Below, piece by piece: positions 55,443 through 64,000 of a DNA stretch of 64,000 nt (position 1 is its first letter; every line of letters begins with the position of its first letter). The stretch covers positions 3,444,001-3,508,000 of the forward strand of contig NZ_CP021913.1 in assembly GCF_002814095.1 (NCBI RefSeq), read 5' to 3'. Origin of the DNA: Sagittula sp. P11. Its GTDB lineage: Bacteria > Pseudomonadota > Alphaproteobacteria > Rhodobacterales > Rhodobacteraceae. Below the pieces are notes generated by a model that saw nothing but the letters and a program-made list of their open reading frames with translations, was not told the origin of the DNA and searched no databases. A program made the translations under genes and the position numbers.

Positions 55443-57272
55443 GTCGAAGAGCGAGGCAAGCTGTTCGGTCATCGCACCGGCAAGCTGCTCCACATCGGTG
55501 ATCGTCACGGCCCGGTCGTAATAGCGGGTCACGTCGTGGCCGATGCCGATGGCCAGAAGCTCCACCTGCTTCTTGCGCTCGACCATGGCGATCACGTCGC
55601 GCAGGTGCTTTTCGAGGTAGTTGGCCGGGTTGACGGACAGGGTGCTGTCGTCGACCGGCGCGCCGTCGGAAATCACCATCAGGATCTTGCGTGCCTCCGG
55701 GCGGTTCACCATGCGGCGGTGCGCCCATTCCAGCGCCTCGCCGTCGATGTTCTCCTTCAGGAGGCCCTCTTTCATCATCAGGCCGAGGTTGTCGCGCGTG
55801 CGGCGCCACGGCGCATCGGCCTTCTTGTAGATGATGTGGCGCAGGTCGTTCAGGCGGCCCGGCTGCTGTTCGCGGCCGGCGTTCAGCCATGCCTCGCGCG
55901 CCAGCCCGCCCTTCCACGCGCGGGTGGTAAAGCCGAGGATCTCGACCTTGACGGAGCAGCGTTCCAGCGTCCGTGCCAGCACGTCGGCGCAGATCGCCGC
56001 GATGGAGATCGGGCGCCCGCGCATGGAGCCGGAGTTGTCCAGAAGCAGCGTCACCATGGTATCGCGGAACTCCATGTCCTTCTCGACCTTGAAGCTGAGC
56101 GGCGTCGTCGGGTTCGCCACGACGCGGGCGAGGCGGCCGGCATCCAGCACGCCCTCTTCCTTGTCGAATTCCCAGCTGCGGTTCTGCTGCGCCTGAAGGC
56201 GGCGCTGGAGCTTGTTGGCAAGGCGGCTGACCGCGCCCTTCAGCGGTTCGAGCTGCTGGTCGAGGTAGGCGCGCAGGCGCTCCAGCTCTACCGGCTCGGC
56301 GAGGTCCTGGGCCTCGATCTCCTCGTCGTGCTCGGAGGAGTAGACCTTGTAGTCGGGATCGGCCTCGGAGACCGGGGCGGGGGCGGGCGGCTCCATGGGC
56401 GCTTCGCCCTCGGGCATCTCGGCCTCTTCGCCCAGTTCCTGATCGGCGAGGTCGTCCATCGTGACCTGCGCCTGGCTCGGGTCCTGCGTCTCGTCCTGCG
56501 ACTGTTCGGGCGAGGCATCGGATTCCTCGGAATCGTCCTCGTCGTTGCCGGTGGAATCGGGCTGGTCCTCTTCCTCCGCGCCTTCCTGTTCGCCGTCGTC
56601 CTCCGCCTCGTCGTCGAGGTTGTCGGGGTCGTCGCCCAGCTGGTCGCCGTAGCCAAGGTCGGTGATGATCTGGCGCGCGAATTTCGCAAAGGCGGACTGG
56701 TCGGAGAGCTTGGTCTGGAGGTCGTCGAGCGTGCCGCCCGCCTGCTCCTCCATGAAGCCGCGCCAGAGGTCCATGACGTTGGTGGCCTCCGCGGGCAGGT
56801 CGCGCCCGGTGGCGAGGTGCCGGATCAGGTAGCCCGCGGCGACGGGCAGCGGCGCCTCACCCTTGTCGCGGATCTGGCCGTAGCCGCGGCGGACCGCCTC
56901 GTGCCCGATCTTGGCGTCGATGTTCTTGGCGGTGCCGGGCATGTCGCGGGCGCCCATCGCCTCGCAGCGCGCGGTTTCCATCGCCTCGTAGAGGTCGCGG
57001 GCCATCTCGCCCTGCGGCAGGTAGCGGTTGTGTGTGGCCGCGTCGTGGTAACGGCGGTGCAGCGCCAGCGCGTCGGCGGTGCCCCGGGCCAGCAGCACCT
57101 CGTCGCGCGTCATGCGGCGCGAGACCTGCGGCAGGCGCATGGCGTCGCCGGACACCCCGGCGGGATCGACCGAGTAGCTGACCGTCAGGTCCGGGTCGTC
57201 GGCCATGACCTTGGTGGCCTCGGCGAGGGCCTTCTTGAAGGGATCGGCGGGGTTGTCGCTGGGCTTGCTCAT
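55392..57272 (-). CDS. cobT: Cobaltochelatase subunit CobT
   Basis: Large AAA-partner subunit of the aerobic cobaltochelatase that inserts cobalt into hydrogenobyrinate a,c-diamide in cobalamin synthesis. Its 626 residues are typical. A helical N-terminal part is followed by a long acidic region (about 225-320, rich in [12 protein letters not shown]-like runs), and a von Willebrand A domain with the metal site DNSGSM at 412-417 and [14 protein letters not shown]. The partner cobS is about 2.7 kb away on the same strand, with unrelated genes between. cobN is not in the window. Confidence 0.95.
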   Translation of the reverse strand: MSKPSDNPADPFKKALAEATKVMADDPDLTVSYSVDPAGVSGDAMRLPQVSRRMTRDEVLLARGTADALALHRRYHDAATHNRYLPQGEMARDLYEAMETARCEAMGARDMPGTAKNIDAKIGHEAVRRGYGQIRDKGEAPLPVAAGYLIRHLATGRDLPAEATNVMDLWRGFMEEQAGGTLDDLQTKLSDQSAFAKFARQIITDLGYGDQLGDDPDNLDDEAEDDGEQEGAEEEDQPDSTGNDEDDSEESDASPEQSQDETQDPSQAQVTMDDLADQELGEEAEMPEGEAPMEPPAPAPVSEADPDYKVYSSEHDEEIEAQDLAEPVELERLRAYLDQQLEPLKGAVSRLANKLQRRLQAQQNRSWEFDKEEGVLDAGRLARVVANPTTPLSFKVEKDMEFRDTMVTLLLDNSGSMRGRPISIAAICADVLARTLERCSVKVEILGFTTRAWKGGLAREAWLNAGREQQPGRLNDLRHIIYKKADAPWRRTRDNLGLMMKEGLLKENIDGEALEWAHRRMVNRPEARKILMVISDGAPVDDSTLSVNPANYLEKHLRDVIAMVERKKQVELLAIGIGHDVTRYYDRAVTITDVEQLAGAMTEQLASLFDSDPRARARVMGMRRVA

Positions 57273-57436
57273 GACCGCAGATTTGAACCGATGACCGGGA
57301 CTTGGCAAGGGCAAAGGCGGATACGGCTTGTCGCGGCGGGCGCTGGTGGCGGTGCGGGGGTGCTGGGTGAGGGCGGTGGGGCGCCGGGAAGAGCGGTGCT
57401 TGTTGTCGGACGGAGCGGGGCGGGCCCGGTCGGCTG

Positions 57437-57877
57437 TCAGAGGCCGGTGAAGCGGCGCCCGATCACGAGGCTGTCGCAGGCGGCGATCTGGCGGAGGATG
57501 CCGCCGGCCGCAAGGCGCTGGCGACGCGGGTCGCCGTTGAAGGCGGCGGTGGCGAAGAGCGACCGGAGTTGCGCCCGCGCGTTGATCCGGTGGCTCATCA
57601 TCGTGATGGAATAGGCGCGGTCTTCGGCGTGCTCTGCAAGGTAGGCGTTCATCATCGCCTCAAGCAGGTCGCGGCGGAAGGCGGCGGCATCGGCACCGTC
57701 GCCCATCAGCCGGGCATGTTCCATCACCGCCGTATAGCGGCCGTGGCAGGTGGCGAGGGTGAGCGCCCCGTCGGACGGGCCGGGCGGGTCCGTGGCCGCG
57801 CTGGCGGCTGGGGAGGCGAGGAGGAGGCCCATGATCGTCAGGGCCGTCCGCGCGGTATGCTGGCACGGGGCGATCAT
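57437..57877 (-). CDS. Small secreted protein, copy 1 of a paralogous pair
   Basis: A 146-residue exported protein with a signal peptide (about 1-36, [12 protein letters not shown]). The mature part has [14 protein letters not shown], a helical middle and [26 protein letters not shown]. These C.GRY, F..DPR.QR and final Cys positions are shared with the next gene upstream. The start at 57877 removes an unlikely Arg/Pro-rich upstream stretch. The function is unknown. Confidence 0.7.
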   Translation of the reverse strand: MIAPCQHTARTALTIMGLLLASPAASAATDPPGPSDGALTLATCHGRYTAVMEHARLMGDGADAAAFRRDLLEAMMNAYLAEHAEDRAYSITMMSHRINARAQLRSLFATAAFNGDPRRQRLAAGGILRQIAACDSLVIGRRFTGL

Positions 57878-57933
57878 GGGCGGGCAGGCTAGCGCAGGGG
57901 CGTTACGATTGTCTTGTCGGGGCGCCCGGTGGC

Positions 57934-58338
57934 TCAGAGCAGCAGCGCCTCGCAGGGGCGGAGGGCCAGCGCGGCCTGCGCCCGCGCGCGGCGCTGCATC
58001 CGGGGGTCGCGGTCGAACCGCGCGATGGAAAGCAGGCGGGCCTGTGCCCACTTCGCCTCAAGCCGGATCTGGAGGATGCGGGAGCCGGTCAGCTCCGACC
58101 CGGTGCGCACGGCGTCAAGCAGACCCTCGAACCGAGCGCGGGTGATCTGCGAGGTGTCGTCGGAGGAATAGGCGTTCCACGAATCCTCCACCTGCGCGGA
58201 GTAGCGTCCGAGGCAGGCGGCGAAGACCGGGGTCATGTCGGAGGGGCGCTCTGCCAGCGCGGAGGCCGGAGAAGAGGTCATCCATTGCGCTGGCAAGAGG
58301 AGCGCGAGCGTCAGAAGGAAAGTTTTCAAACCGCTCAT
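57934..58338 (-). CDS. Small secreted protein, copy 2 of a paralogous pair
   Basis: A 134-residue exported protein: signal peptide about 1-28 (LTLALLLPAQWMTSSPASA), then FAACLGRYSAQVEDSW, a helical middle and FDRDPRMQRRARAQAALALRPCEALLL. Two cysteines sit at the same places as in the downstream paralogue and could form one disulfide. The pair lies between cobT and the racemase-fold gene. I know no characterised relative. Confidence 0.7.
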   Translation of the reverse strand: MSGLKTFLLTLALLLPAQWMTSSPASALAERPSDMTPVFAACLGRYSAQVEDSWNAYSSDDTSQITRARFEGLLDAVRTGSELTGSRILQIRLEAKWAQARLLSIARFDRDPRMQRRARAQAALALRPCEALLL

Positions 58339-58413
58339 GAAGTGAACGCTAGCGCGGATTTTCTGCCTGACAATTAATCCGTTTGAAAACTTCCGCGCGC
58401 CGTCACCGGATTG

Positions 58414-59088
58414 TCACGGTGTCGCCTCGCCGGTGGCGAGCCGCGCCAGAAGGTCGACATGGACATCCAGCGCGTCGATGACGGGATAGGGTTCGGAGCC
58501 GTCGAAGGCGAGGTTGAGATCGGTGCCCGCCAGAACCACGGCGGAGGCGCCCGCGTCGATCAGCCTTTGCCCGGCGTCGCGGAAGAGGGCGCGCCGCTCC
58601 GGGCTGCATACACCCGCCACCGCCATGTCCTGATAGGTCTGACCCAGCGACTCGACCTCGTCCTCCAGCGCGATGGCGCGGGTCTGGTGGAGCTGCCCGT
58701 AAAGCTTCGTGCGCATCACCACCCGCGTGCCCAGAAGGCCGACGGTCGCATGGCCCTGTTCGGCGAAATGGGCGTCCAGCGGCGTGACGGCCGAGATCAG
58801 CGGCAGGGGCGAGATGGCCTGAAGCTCGTCGAAGCAGAAGTGCCCGCCGAGCGAGGTGACGGCGGCCACGTCGCAACCCGCCGCCTTCAGCCGGACCAGC
58901 AGGGGCAGCCAGTTGCGGGCCTGTTCCTCGCGCAGGTCGGCGAGGTTGGTGCGGATCAGCTCCTGCACGTCGGCATGCACGATGGTCAGGTCCAGCGTCT
59001 TGCCCCTGCGGGCCACGGCGTCGGTGAGGCGCTGGTAGTAGACGATTGTGGCGGCGACCCCGATCCCGCCGATCAGTCCGATATGCAT
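58414..59088 (-). CDS. Aspartate/glutamate racemase-fold protein lacking the catalytic cysteines
   Basis: A 224-residue protein of the Asp/Glu racemase superfamily. It keeps IGLIGGIGVAATIVYYQRL, the central AVTSLGGHFCFDELQ, VGLLGTRVVM and AVVLAGTDLNLAF. In active racemases the two cysteines stand in LCTNT-like and LGCTE motifs; here those positions read Thr78 and Gly188, so two-base racemisation is unlikely. Cys85 nearby might substitute, but that is speculation. The start at 59088 follows the VOC-protein gene by 10 bp, suggesting one transcript. Confidence 0.85.
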   Translation of the reverse strand: MHIGLIGGIGVAATIVYYQRLTDAVARRGKTLDLTIVHADVQELIRTNLADLREEQARNWLPLLVRLKAAGCDVAAVTSLGGHFCFDELQAISPLPLISAVTPLDAHFAEQGHATVGLLGTRVVMRTKLYGQLHQTRAIALEDEVESLGQTYQDMAVAGVCSPERRALFRDAGQRLIDAGASAVVLAGTDLNLAFDGSEPYPVIDALDVHVDLLARLATGEATP

Positions 59089-59098
59089 TGTGCTTGTC

Positions 59099-59497
59099 CT
59101 ATGCTGTCCAGTCCGCGTTCTGCAGGACGACATGATAACCGTCCGGGTCGCGGAAGGTCACGCCCTGCCGGTCCCAGTAGGGATTGTGCGATGCGACGGG
59201 GGAGTGGCCCGCGTCGGTCATCCGGTCGCGCGCGGCCTGCCACGCGGCGCGGTCGGGGAGGTAGAGCGTCAGGAGGTGTTCGGGCGAGGGGGCGTTGCCC
59301 GCCGCGACGCCGCGTTCGGAGGTGAATTCCAGGTGCCAGGGCGCGTTCGGATGCCCGAGCATGACCCCGTCGAACCCGTCGTGGTCCCTGAATTCGCCCA
59401 GCACGGTCAGGCCCAGCCCGTCGCGGTAGAAGGCCGTGACCTCTGCCATGCGGTCCGTGGGGCGGGCGACGCGGAGGATCGGGGCCGTCGTGGTCAC
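59099..59497 (-). CDS. VOC-family (glyoxalase-like) protein
   Basis: A 132-residue vicinal-oxygen-chelate protein with two paired beta-alpha-beta motifs: ILRVARPTDRMAEVTAFYRDGLGLTVLGEF..HDGFDGVMLG, HLEFTS, HLLTLYLPD and the C-terminal VTFRDPDGYHVVLQN. Metal-ligand candidates include the HLEF and GYHVVLQ residues. The substrate is unknown. It is the first gene of a minus-strand pair with the racemase-fold gene. Confidence 0.9.
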   Translation of the reverse strand: MTTTAPILRVARPTDRMAEVTAFYRDGLGLTVLGEFRDHDGFDGVMLGHPNAPWHLEFTSERGVAAGNAPSPEHLLTLYLPDRAAWQAARDRMTDAGHSPVASHNPYWDRQGVTFRDPDGYHVVLQNADWTA

Positions 59498-59604
59498 GGG
59501 CGCCTCCGTGGCGTGGCGGGGCTGGGTGTCGGGGACGTTGCGGGCATGTCCGATCCTTCCAAGGGCTGTGTTTACAATTTTAGACGTATTGACCGGGTGA
59601 GGCC

Positions 59605-59826
59605 ATGAGCGGTTGGAGAAGGACAGGATCTTGGATGCGGGACTTGGCGGAGGAGGAGCGGCGGCCCGGCCTGCCGTCGCTGGTGGGGCAGCTTCAGCGC
59701 ATCGGCGATGCGGCGGCGGACGTGCATGCGGGGCTGGAAGGGCTGGAGGGCCGGCTGGTTCGGATGGAGGCGGAGGCGCTTTTGCTGGCCATGCGAAGCC
59801 TTCCGGCTAGGCGGGACAGGCCCTGA
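59605..59826 (+). CDS. Short hypothetical protein
   Basis: A 73-residue open frame with a GTGAGG sequence before its ATG. The middle forms a likely amphipathic helix or coiled coil (SLVGQLQRIGDAAADVHAGLEGLEGRLVRMEAEAL). I do not recognise a family, and the short length makes the call uncertain. It lies between the VOC gene and cobS, pointing toward cobS. Confidence 0.4.
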   Translation: MSGWRRTGSWMRDLAEEERRPGLPSLVGQLQRIGDAAADVHAGLEGLEGRLVRMEAEALLLAMRSLPARRDRP

Positions 59827-59888
59827 GCCGGAGGCGTCCGGGACTGCGTCGCGCCGAATGTCGATGTGACGTCAGGTCCCCAAACGCG

Positions 59889-59912
59889 CGAAGCCCGCGG
59901 ATGCGGGCTTCG
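59889..59912. terminator. Hairpin at the end of cobS
   Basis: CGAAGCCCGC (59889-59898) and GCGGGCTTCG (59903-59912) form a perfect 10-bp stem with a 4-base loop. T runs on both sides are short, so it may terminate weakly in either direction. Confidence 0.55.
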
Positions 59913-59938
59913 TCGGTCTGTCTGAGGATGTCCGGCGA

Positions 59939-60925
59939 TCAGGCGACGCTGATCGAGGCCGCGCTTTCGGGAAGTTCCTCGTCGAAGCAGCGCTGGTAGA
60001 ACTCCGCCACGGTCTGGCGCTCCAGCTCGTCGCACTTGTTGAGGAAGGAGACGCGGAAGGCGTAGCCGATGTTGCGGAAAATCTCGGCGTTCTGCGCCCA
60101 TGCGATGACGGTCCGCGGCGACATGACGGTCGACAGCTCGCCGTTCATGAAGGCGCGGCGCGAGAAGTCGGCGACGGTGACCATCTGGCGGATGATCTTG
60201 CGGCCCTTCTCGTTGTTGTAATGCGGCGCCTTCGACAGGACGATCTGCGTCTCCGCGTCGATCGACAGGTAGTTCAGCGTGGCGACCAGCGACCAGCGGT
60301 CCATCTGGCCCTGGTTGATCTGCTGCGTGCCGTGGTAGAGGCCGGTGGTGTCGCCGAGGCCCACGGTGTTCGCCGTCGCGAAGATGCGGAAATACTTGTG
60401 CGGGGTAATGACCTCGTTCTGGTCGAGCAGCGTCAGCTTGCCGTCGGTTTCCAGAACCCGCTGGATCACGAACATCACGTCCGCGCGGCCCGCGTCGTAT
60501 TCGTCGAACACGATGGCGGTCGGGTTGCGCAGCGCCCAGGGCAGGATGCCTTCCTGGAACTGGGTGACCTGCTTGCCGTCCACCAGCTTGATCGCGTCCT
60601 TGCCGATCAGGTCGATCCGGGAAATGTGGCTGTCGAGGTTCACGCGCACGGCGGGCCAGTTCAGCCGGGCCGCGACCTGTTCGATGTGGGTCGACTTGCC
60701 GGTGCCGTGATAGCCCTGGATCATCACGCGGCGGTTGTTGCGGAAGCCCGCGAGGATGGCCAGCGTGGTGTCGGGGTCGAACTTGTAGGTGGAATCGAGA
60801 TCGGGCACCCGCGACGTGCGGTCGGGGAACCCGTGCACGATCATGTCGGTGTCGATCCCGAAGACCTCACGAACCGAGATCTCTTCCGTCGGTTTCGCGT
60901 TGATATCGATCTCGCCGTCCGCCAT
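59939..60925 (-). CDS. cobS: Cobaltochelatase subunit CobS
   Basis: AAA+ ATPase subunit that forms a ring with CobT and drives cobalt insertion by CobN. Its 328 residues match the family. Walker [10 protein letters not shown] is at 71-79, Walker B is [15 protein letters not shown], sensor region [22 protein letters not shown] follows, and the C-terminal helices include [20 protein letters not shown] precedes ATG 60925. It is divergent from the ECF sigma gene (85 bp). Confidence 0.96.
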   Translation of the reverse strand: MADGEIDINAKPTEEISVREVFGIDTDMIVHGFPDRTSRVPDLDSTYKFDPDTTLAILAGFRNNRRVMIQGYHGTGKSTHIEQVAARLNWPAVRVNLDSHISRIDLIGKDAIKLVDGKQVTQFQEGILPWALRNPTAIVFDEYDAGRADVMFVIQRVLETDGKLTLLDQNEVITPHKYFRIFATANTVGLGDTTGLYHGTQQINQGQMDRWSLVATLNYLSIDAETQIVLSKAPHYNNEKGRKIIRQMVTVADFSRRAFMNGELSTVMSPRTVIAWAQNAEIFRNIGYAFRVSFLNKCDELERQTVAEFYQRCFDEELPESAASISVA

Positions 60926-61010
60926 GGTGCCGATGTCCTTTGTCCGTTGTCTGCCCGCGTTGGTGCAACATATCTCGGGGAGGGGCAAGGGGAATGGATA
61001 ACGGGACGCC

Positions 61011-61562
61011 ATGACACCGCAGGAGGAGATCGAGGCGCTGATCGCCCGCGTGGCGATGGCCGACCGCAAGGCGTTCCGCGCACTCTATTCCCGAACCTCG
61101 GCGAAACTCTTTGGCATCGCGCTGCGTGTGTTGAGGGACGAAGCGGCGGCCGAGGACGTCCTGCAGGACGTGTACGTCCGCGTGTGGAACCGGGCCGGCG
61201 CATACCGAAGCAACGGATATTCGCCGATGACATGGCTGATCACGATCACGCGGAATGCCGCCATCGACCGCCTGCGCAAGGCGCGCCGCGAGGGCGTGGC
61301 GCAGGAGCCGGTCGAGATCGCGGAGCGTCTATATGACACGGCGCCCGGGCCTGCCCAGCAGGCGGAGATGCGAGACGAGGCGCGGGCGCTGAACGCCTGC
61401 CTCGACGAATTGCCCGCAGACCGGGCAGAGATGGTCCGGCGGGTCTACCTGCAGGGCCTGACGTACCAGGAACTGTCCGACCAGTCCGGCGTGAAGCTGA
61501 ACACGGTCCGGACGTGGCTGCGGCGCAGCCTGATGCAACTGAGGGAGTGCCTGAGCGCATGA
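61011..61562 (+). CDS. ECF-type RNA polymerase sigma factor
   Basis: A 183-residue sigma factor with region 2 (about 20-90: [20 protein letters not shown], then [15 protein letters not shown] and [19 protein letters not shown]) and region 4 (about 130-180: [43 protein letters not shown]). The stop overlaps the start of the anti-sigma gene (ATGA), so the two are made together. The stress sensed is unknown. The gene probably drives its own promoter in the 85-bp gap with cobS, but no clear motif was recognised there. Confidence 0.95.
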   Translation: MTPQEEIEALIARVAMADRKAFRALYSRTSAKLFGIALRVLRDEAAAEDVLQDVYVRVWNRAGAYRSNGYSPMTWLITITRNAAIDRLRKARREGVAQEPVEIAERLYDTAPGPAQQAEMRDEARALNACLDELPADRAEMVRRVYLQGLTYQELSDQSGVKLNTVRTWLRRSLMQLRECLSA

Positions 61563-62245
61563 CCGGTGCGGACGAGGATACGGATCTTCCGGGCGGCTGG
61601 GAAGCCGAGGCAGCGGAGTACGCCCTGGGCGTCCTGCCGGAGGCGGAGCGTGCCGGATTCGAGGCGCGCATGGCCGCCGACCGCAACCTCGCGCAGGACG
61701 TGGACGCGTGGACGGAATATTTCGCCACGCTGACCGACCGGATTCCCGAAGCCACGCCTTCGCAGGCGGTCCTTAAGCGGATCGAGGCGGAGGTGCACGG
61801 CGATCCGCCGCCGCCGGTCTGGCGCCAGTTGCTGCCCTATCTCGTCGGCGCCATGGCCGGTGCCGCGATGGCCTGGGTCGTCTTCATCTCCGGCGTGCTG
61901 GAGCAGGGACGCCCGGAAATCCTCGCCTCGCTGGAGCCCGTGGCCGGGGACCTGGCCTTCGACGTGCGCATCGACCCGCCGACCCATACCGTCGCCATCG
62001 ACTATCGCGCTGGCGAATTGCCCGATGGCCGGGTGCTGCAGCTCTGGCTCATTCCGGAAGGCAGCGATCCGATCTCGCTCGGGGTGATGTCGCCCGGCGG
62101 CGATCACATCGTGGTCCTGTCGGACGAGATGGCGGCGCGTGTGCCGGGGGCGACGCTTGCGGTGTCGGACGAGCCGGAGGGCGGCTCGCCCACGGGGCTG
62201 CCCACGGGCGAGGTGCAGGCCGCAGGGGTGCCGATCCCGCTCTGA
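61559..62245 (+). CDS. Anti-sigma factor (RskA-like)
   Basis: A 228-residue bitopic membrane protein. The N-terminal cytoplasmic part (about 12-60) has the EAAEYALGVLPEAERAGFEARMAAD helix pair typical of anti-sigma domains; no zinc-binding HxxxCxxC is present. One membrane segment lies at about 90-113, followed by a periplasmic RskA-type C-terminal domain (GDLAFDVRID, VAIDYRAGELPDGRVLQLWLIPEG, SLGVMSPGGDH). It should hold the upstream sigma factor until an envelope signal arrives. It is translationally coupled to the sigma gene. Confidence 0.92.
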   Translation: MTGADEDTDLPGGWEAEAAEYALGVLPEAERAGFEARMAADRNLAQDVDAWTEYFATLTDRIPEATPSQAVLKRIEAEVHGDPPPPVWRQLLPYLVGAMAGAAMAWVVFISGVLEQGRPEILASLEPVAGDLAFDVRIDPPTHTVAIDYRAGELPDGRVLQLWLIPEGSDPISLGVMSPGGDHIVVLSDEMAARVPGATLAVSDEPEGGSPTGLPTGEVQAAGVPIPL

Positions 62246-62312
62246 TCCTCTGGTTTTCAGGTGTGGCTGGCGGGGCGTCCGTGCCACGGCCGTTTGGAGT
62301 GTGGGCGCGGGG

Positions 62313-63794
62313 TCAGTCCCGCGCGCCCACCAGCCGGTCGATGGGGGCATAGTTGTCGGTCAGGCGCGTGCCCCGTGCGGCAAGGCTGTCGACAAAGGCA
62401 GGCCCAAGTGCCGCGAAGGTGGTGCGCCGGGGCGCGAGCGCGGTGAAGCTGTCGACCGGCGTTTCGGCAAAGCCCGCGGCGATCACCATGACCACCCGTT
62501 CGCCCGGCTCGGGGCGGCGCGCCTCCGCCCAGATCTCCACATGCGGGAAATGGTCGCGCAGGGTCGCGGCAAGGCTGCCCACCGCGGCCATGCTGTCGGC
62601 ATAGTCGATGACGTTCATCAAGTAAGTGCCGCCGGGCGTCAGCCGGTCGCGGACCAGCGCAAAGAATTCCGATGTCACGAGGTGCTGCGGGACGGCGGTG
62701 TCGGTGAAGGCGTCGCCCACGATGATGTCGTAGCGCGACGGGTCCGCCGCCAGCGCGCGGCGCGCGTCGTCGTGGCGGACGGTGGCCGTGGACGGGTCGA
62801 ACCAGAAGTCGCGGGCGGCCAGCGCGGTCACTTCCGGGTCGATCTCGGCCACGGTGATCCGCGACAGGCCGCGCGCGGCAAAGGCGCGGGGCAGGGCGTA
62901 GGTGCCGCCGCCGATGTGGAAGCTGGAAAAGTCGTCCCGGGGCGCACGCAGGCGGGCCAGCGCGTCGAGCATGGCGGCATGATCGGTGAACATCACCTCC
63001 GGTGCGTCCTTCGCGGCGATGCCGTGCACGAGGTGGTCGATAACCATGGCGCGGGTCGGATGGGCGGGATCGGCGGAGAGGTCGACGCTCTGCAGGCAGA
63101 AGTAGCGTGATTCGACGGTGCAGGGGCCGGGACGTGCCGCCATGACCGCGGTCGCGACGGCCAGCATGGCGAGCGTTGTCACGGCCAGGGGCGTCAGGCG
63201 GCGCCCGAGGTGCAGGCAGATGGCGGCGCAGAGGATGTAGGCGGCGGTGACGGCGGCCAGCGTCCAGGCGGTGCCCAGCCACGAGATGAAGAGGAACCCG
63301 GCCAGCAGGGTTCCGGCAATGGCGCCGAGGGCGCCTGCGGCAAACATCGCGCCAAGCGCGCGGCCCTGCGTCCGGCCGGAGGTGAGCGCGACCTGCGTCA
63401 GTACCGGCGCGGGGATGCCCGCGAACAGCGAGGGGAGGAAGAAGGCCGTCAGGGTCAGCGCGGTGATCGCGCCCACCGGGTCGGGGATCTGCGTCAGCCA
63501 AGGTGCGCTGGCCCGAAGCGCGAGGCTCGCCGTGGCGGTGGTCAGCCCGGCGGCGGCCAGCGCATAGCCGGTAGCGGTCAGGGCGCGGTCGGAGGCGCGC
63601 TCGGCCAGGCGGCCGCCCCACCAGTGACCGGCGGAGAACCCGGCCAGCACCACGGCGATGACGGAGGTCCAGGTGTAAAGCGACATGCCGACGTAGGGGG
63701 CCAGCATGCGGCCCGCGACGATCTCGACAACGAGGGACGCGGCAGAGACGGTCACCTGCAGCGCGACAAGCAACCAGAGCGGAATGGGGGTCAT
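62313..63794 (-). CDS. Fused membrane/spermidine-synthase-like protein
   Basis: A 493-residue protein with seven or so membrane segments in the first half (about 1-205, including VAGRMLAPYVGMSLYTWTSVIAVVLAGFS in outline) and a cytoplasmic spermidine-synthase-like Rossmann domain in the second (about 245-480: FHIGGGTYALPRAFA, then ITVAEIDPEVTALAARDFWF, YDIIVGDAFTD and VPQHLVTSEFFALV). These fused proteins are widespread but their substrate is unknown; polyamine synthesis is not proven. ATG 63794 has GAGG eight bases before it; a longer frame upstream lacks family features. Confidence 0.88.
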   Translation of the reverse strand: MTPIPLWLLVALQVTVSAASLVVEIVAGRMLAPYVGMSLYTWTSVIAVVLAGFSAGHWWGGRLAERASDRALTATGYALAAAGLTTATASLALRASAPWLTQIPDPVGAITALTLTAFFLPSLFAGIPAPVLTQVALTSGRTQGRALGAMFAAGALGAIAGTLLAGFLFISWLGTAWTLAAVTAAYILCAAICLHLGRRLTPLAVTTLAMLAVATAVMAARPGPCTVESRYFCLQSVDLSADPAHPTRAMVIDHLVHGIAAKDAPEVMFTDHAAMLDALARLRAPRDDFSSFHIGGGTYALPRAFAARGLSRITVAEIDPEVTALAARDFWFDPSTATVRHDDARRALAADPSRYDIIVGDAFTDTAVPQHLVTSEFFALVRDRLTPGGTYLMNVIDYADSMAAVGSLAATLRDHFPHVEIWAEARRPEPGERVVMVIAAGFAETPVDSFTALAPRRTTFAALGPAFVDSLAARGTRLTDNYAPIDRLVGARD

Positions 63795-64000
63795 GAAAGG
63801 GCCTCGTTGATCCGAACGGCAGTGTGCGCGCGATTTCGGGCGTTTCAAGCAGATTAGCTGGGGGAGGGCGGTTGGCGCCCGGGCGCGAGGGCATCTGGCG
63901 AGGGTTGTTCGTGCCGGGACGGCGGGTCCGGGCGTGGGGTGCTGGGCGGTACGCCATGCGCTGGGCGTTTTCCGGACGATTTGGGGCGTTTCAGGCACGA
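63795..64000. other. Right end of the window without a recognised gene
   Basis: About 200 bp upstream of the spermidine-synthase-like gene. It should hold its promoter. I see no gene or terminator here. Confidence 0.4.

Overview
The window is GC-rich chromosomal DNA of an alphaproteobacterium, most likely a marine Rhodobacteraceae (roseobacter group). The evidence is a large division and cell-wall (dcw) cluster in alphaproteobacterial order, a CobS/CobT cobaltochelatase, small alphaproteobacterial families (DUF2842-, DUF2484- and DUF6524-like) and CTP synthase next to SecG. I found no tRNA, rRNA, insertion sequence, integrase or CRISPR array. Coding density is high and most genes have a readable Shine-Dalgarno site.

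Left part (1-18.5 kb): an amino-acid ABC importer (partial binding protein and ATPase), a PhnD-like protein followed by two tandem TerB-like proteins, rlmJ, a small secreted protein, pyrG and secG with a foreign-looking tail-tube-like gene between them, purA with a DUF2842 gene, an 861-residue very acidic protein, thiamine diphosphokinase, three permeases (two DMT, one AEC), and an MBL-fold hydrolase overlapping a TatD nuclease.

Centre (18.5-45.9 kb): the dcw cluster mraZ-rsmH-ftsL-ftsI-murE-murF-mraY-murD, ftsW-murG-murC, a small membrane gene with murB, ddl-ftsQ-ftsA, then ftsZ, lpxC, bamD and recN. It makes the lipid-linked peptidoglycan precursor (MurB to MurG, MraY, Ddl), builds the division ring (FtsZ, FtsA, FtsQ, FtsL, FtsW, FtsI) and supplies lipid A (LpxC) and outer-membrane assembly (BamD). 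Two genes lie against the flow: a YhiN-type flavoprotein between murD and ftsW, and a lipoprotein between ftsA and ftsZ. Regulatory structure sits in the gaps. There are perfect DnaA boxes before mraZ, ftsZ and bamD, 10-bp-periodic TGGGN boxes before mraZ, and a 94-bp tandem array of stem-loops separating ftsA from ftsZ.

Right part (46-64 kb): a cytochrome-type D-lactate dehydrogenase, a ClC chloride channel or antiporter, an SH3b protein, a three-gene cassette built round an M91 (NleD-like) zinc metallopeptidase that looks like an effector with accessory and possible immunity proteins, a DUF427 protein, aminopeptidase P, cobT and cobS separated by unrelated genes, two paralogous secreted proteins, a racemase-fold protein lacking both catalytic cysteines, a glyoxalase-fold protein, an ECF sigma/anti-sigma pair and a spermidine-synthase-like membrane protein.

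The best candidates for undescribed biology are the ftsA-ftsZ stem-loop array, the M91 effector cassette, the orphan gp19-like tail-tube fragment between secG and pyrG, and the recurring paired CCGGCCGGTT elements. All functional statements rest on motif recognition by eye; no database search was run.
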